A program made the translations under genes and the position numbers. DNA of 64,000 nt from Apus apus (lineage: Eukaryota > Chordata > Aves > Apodiformes > Apodidae), in the NCBI RefSeq assembly GCF_020740795.1, contig NC_067282.1, positions 166,400,274 to 166,464,273 on the forward strand. The letters are read 5' to 3'. Shown piece after piece: positions 63,081 to 64,000 of this stretch; the stretch's first letter is position 1; each line of letters begins with the position of its first letter. Below the pieces are notes generated by a model. That model ran no database searches, was not told the DNA's origin, and saw only the letters and a list, made by a program, of their open reading frames with translations.

Positions 63081-64000
63081 CCTTAAAACAAAGACTTGGC
63101 TAGCTTGTGGGAATGGTAAGTTGCATGCCATTCTGGTAATTTAGCTCAGTTTTTGTAAATTCATACCATGGCAGAGAGACTTGGTGGAGCTTGATTTCTT
63201 TTTTTTGAAGACTGACATTGACTTTTAAAAGGAAGGTGAATCTGCAGTGTTGAACTCCATAAACAGAGTGAGTGATGTTTAGGAAACAGTGCTTGTAATA
63301 AGGGCACTGATTATCAGCAGATACATTAGTCAGAAGTGTTTTACTTGGAGTAACTGGTTCTGGGTTGTATGCAGTTGAAATCCAGTGTAGTATTTTGCTG
63401 TGTTGGTTATATAACAATGTTTTATTCCATCTGTACTCTACAACAAGAAAATCTGTTGCAGATGTAATGTATATAGTAGCATAAGAAGCCTCTTGAGAGC
63501 AGCTAAAACTGTTTGACAGATGGTAAGAGGCATTTGGGAAGCGAGATTTTCCTTTTGAAGAAGTAGCTTGGACTTCTGGTGTTACGAGGGGAATTAATAA
63601 ACTCATTTTCTTCACACTCTTAATTGTGGATGTGAGGTTTTATCTCAGCTTGTTTTCTCAGCACAGGCTTTAGCACTGATGCTCGATCCACTAAAAAAAA
63701 TGCTACATCTGTCTCTAGAAGCTGTTACGGTTCCACTCACTTTGACAAAATATAGGGGAATGTGGATCTGATCTTTCTCTCTTCTTCATTCAACCATTCA
63801 TTCATCTGTTTGAAAGCATTCCTGTTGTATCTAAGCTTGAGCTAGTTCATGTGCTGTCTATATGTTCATACGTTTTACAGTGCAATAATCCTGTCACTCA
63901 GCGTTTATGTTGTAGTACTGCAGAAGCTGCTAATACGAATATTCTGTTGAGATAAGGCAGAACAGCTTGTTTCTTCCACTGTTCTTTTGCTTTCCTGTGA
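63081..64000 (+). other. Probable OSBPL8 intron 1, continued; contains an unexplained minus-strand open frame
   Basis: AT-rich sequence without recognised repeats. A 171-codon ATG-initiated open frame lies on the minus strand (63100-63615), immediately right of the CR1 copy. It resembles no family I know, so I do not annotate it as a gene and discuss it in the findings. No exon for the inferred OSBPL8 transcript is recognised up to the window edge. Confidence 0.45.

Noticed and set aside
59201-64000. Possible OSBPL8 coding exon in the right flank
   Set aside because: No plus-strand segment resembling the known N-terminal start was found. The interval reads as intron plus a CR1 copy.

Overview
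This window is vertebrate nuclear DNA, almost certainly from a bird. It carries several 5'-truncated CR1 LINEs whose 3' ends have the avian pattern (TGATTCTATGA-type octamers or a pentamer-derived tail), one solo LTR of a type I recall as common in bird genomes, and two CpG islands in an AT-rich background. Bacterial gene logic does not apply: nearly every long open reading frame is either a by-product of the GC-rich islands or a remnant of CR1.

Layout. (1) About 1-8,900 is read as the first part of intron 1 of ZDHHC17, which is transcribed leftward on the minus strand. (2) About 8,900-10,060 is a CpG island. It holds coding exon 1 of ZDHHC17 (9,526-9,588, minus) with a YY1-like site across its start codon and a consensus splice donor. 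(3) About 10,150-57,850 is roughly 48 kb of intergenic DNA. It holds eight CR1 pieces (one nested inside another), a purine-only pentamer satellite beside a CR1 fragment, a solo ERV LTR with a near-perfect 6-bp target duplication, and a few candidate regulatory patches, but no recognisable protein-coding gene. (4) About 57,900-59,200 is a second CpG island with a 15-bp minisatellite, a 26-base C run and plus-strand splice-donor candidates. I read it as the promoter and noncoding first exon of OSBPL8, from synteny (OSBPL8 and ZDHHC17 are divergent neighbours in amniotes) and from strand composition. (5) About 59,200-64,000 is the probable first intron of OSBPL8, with an antisense CR1 at 62,482-63,080.

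Both inferred genes act on membranes. ZDHHC17 is an ankyrin-repeat palmitoyltransferase of the Golgi and vesicles. OSBPL8 is an ER-anchored oxysterol-binding-protein-related lipid exchanger at ER-plasma membrane contacts. The window holds only their 5' ends, arranged head to head about 49 kb apart, so it mainly informs on promoters, regulation and repeat history. I found no convincing new biological system. The most useful leads are the divergent-promoter architecture with mirrored strand composition, the pentamer satellite that probably grew from a CR1 tail, the nested CR1, and the paired LTR-like sequences near 51-52 kb.
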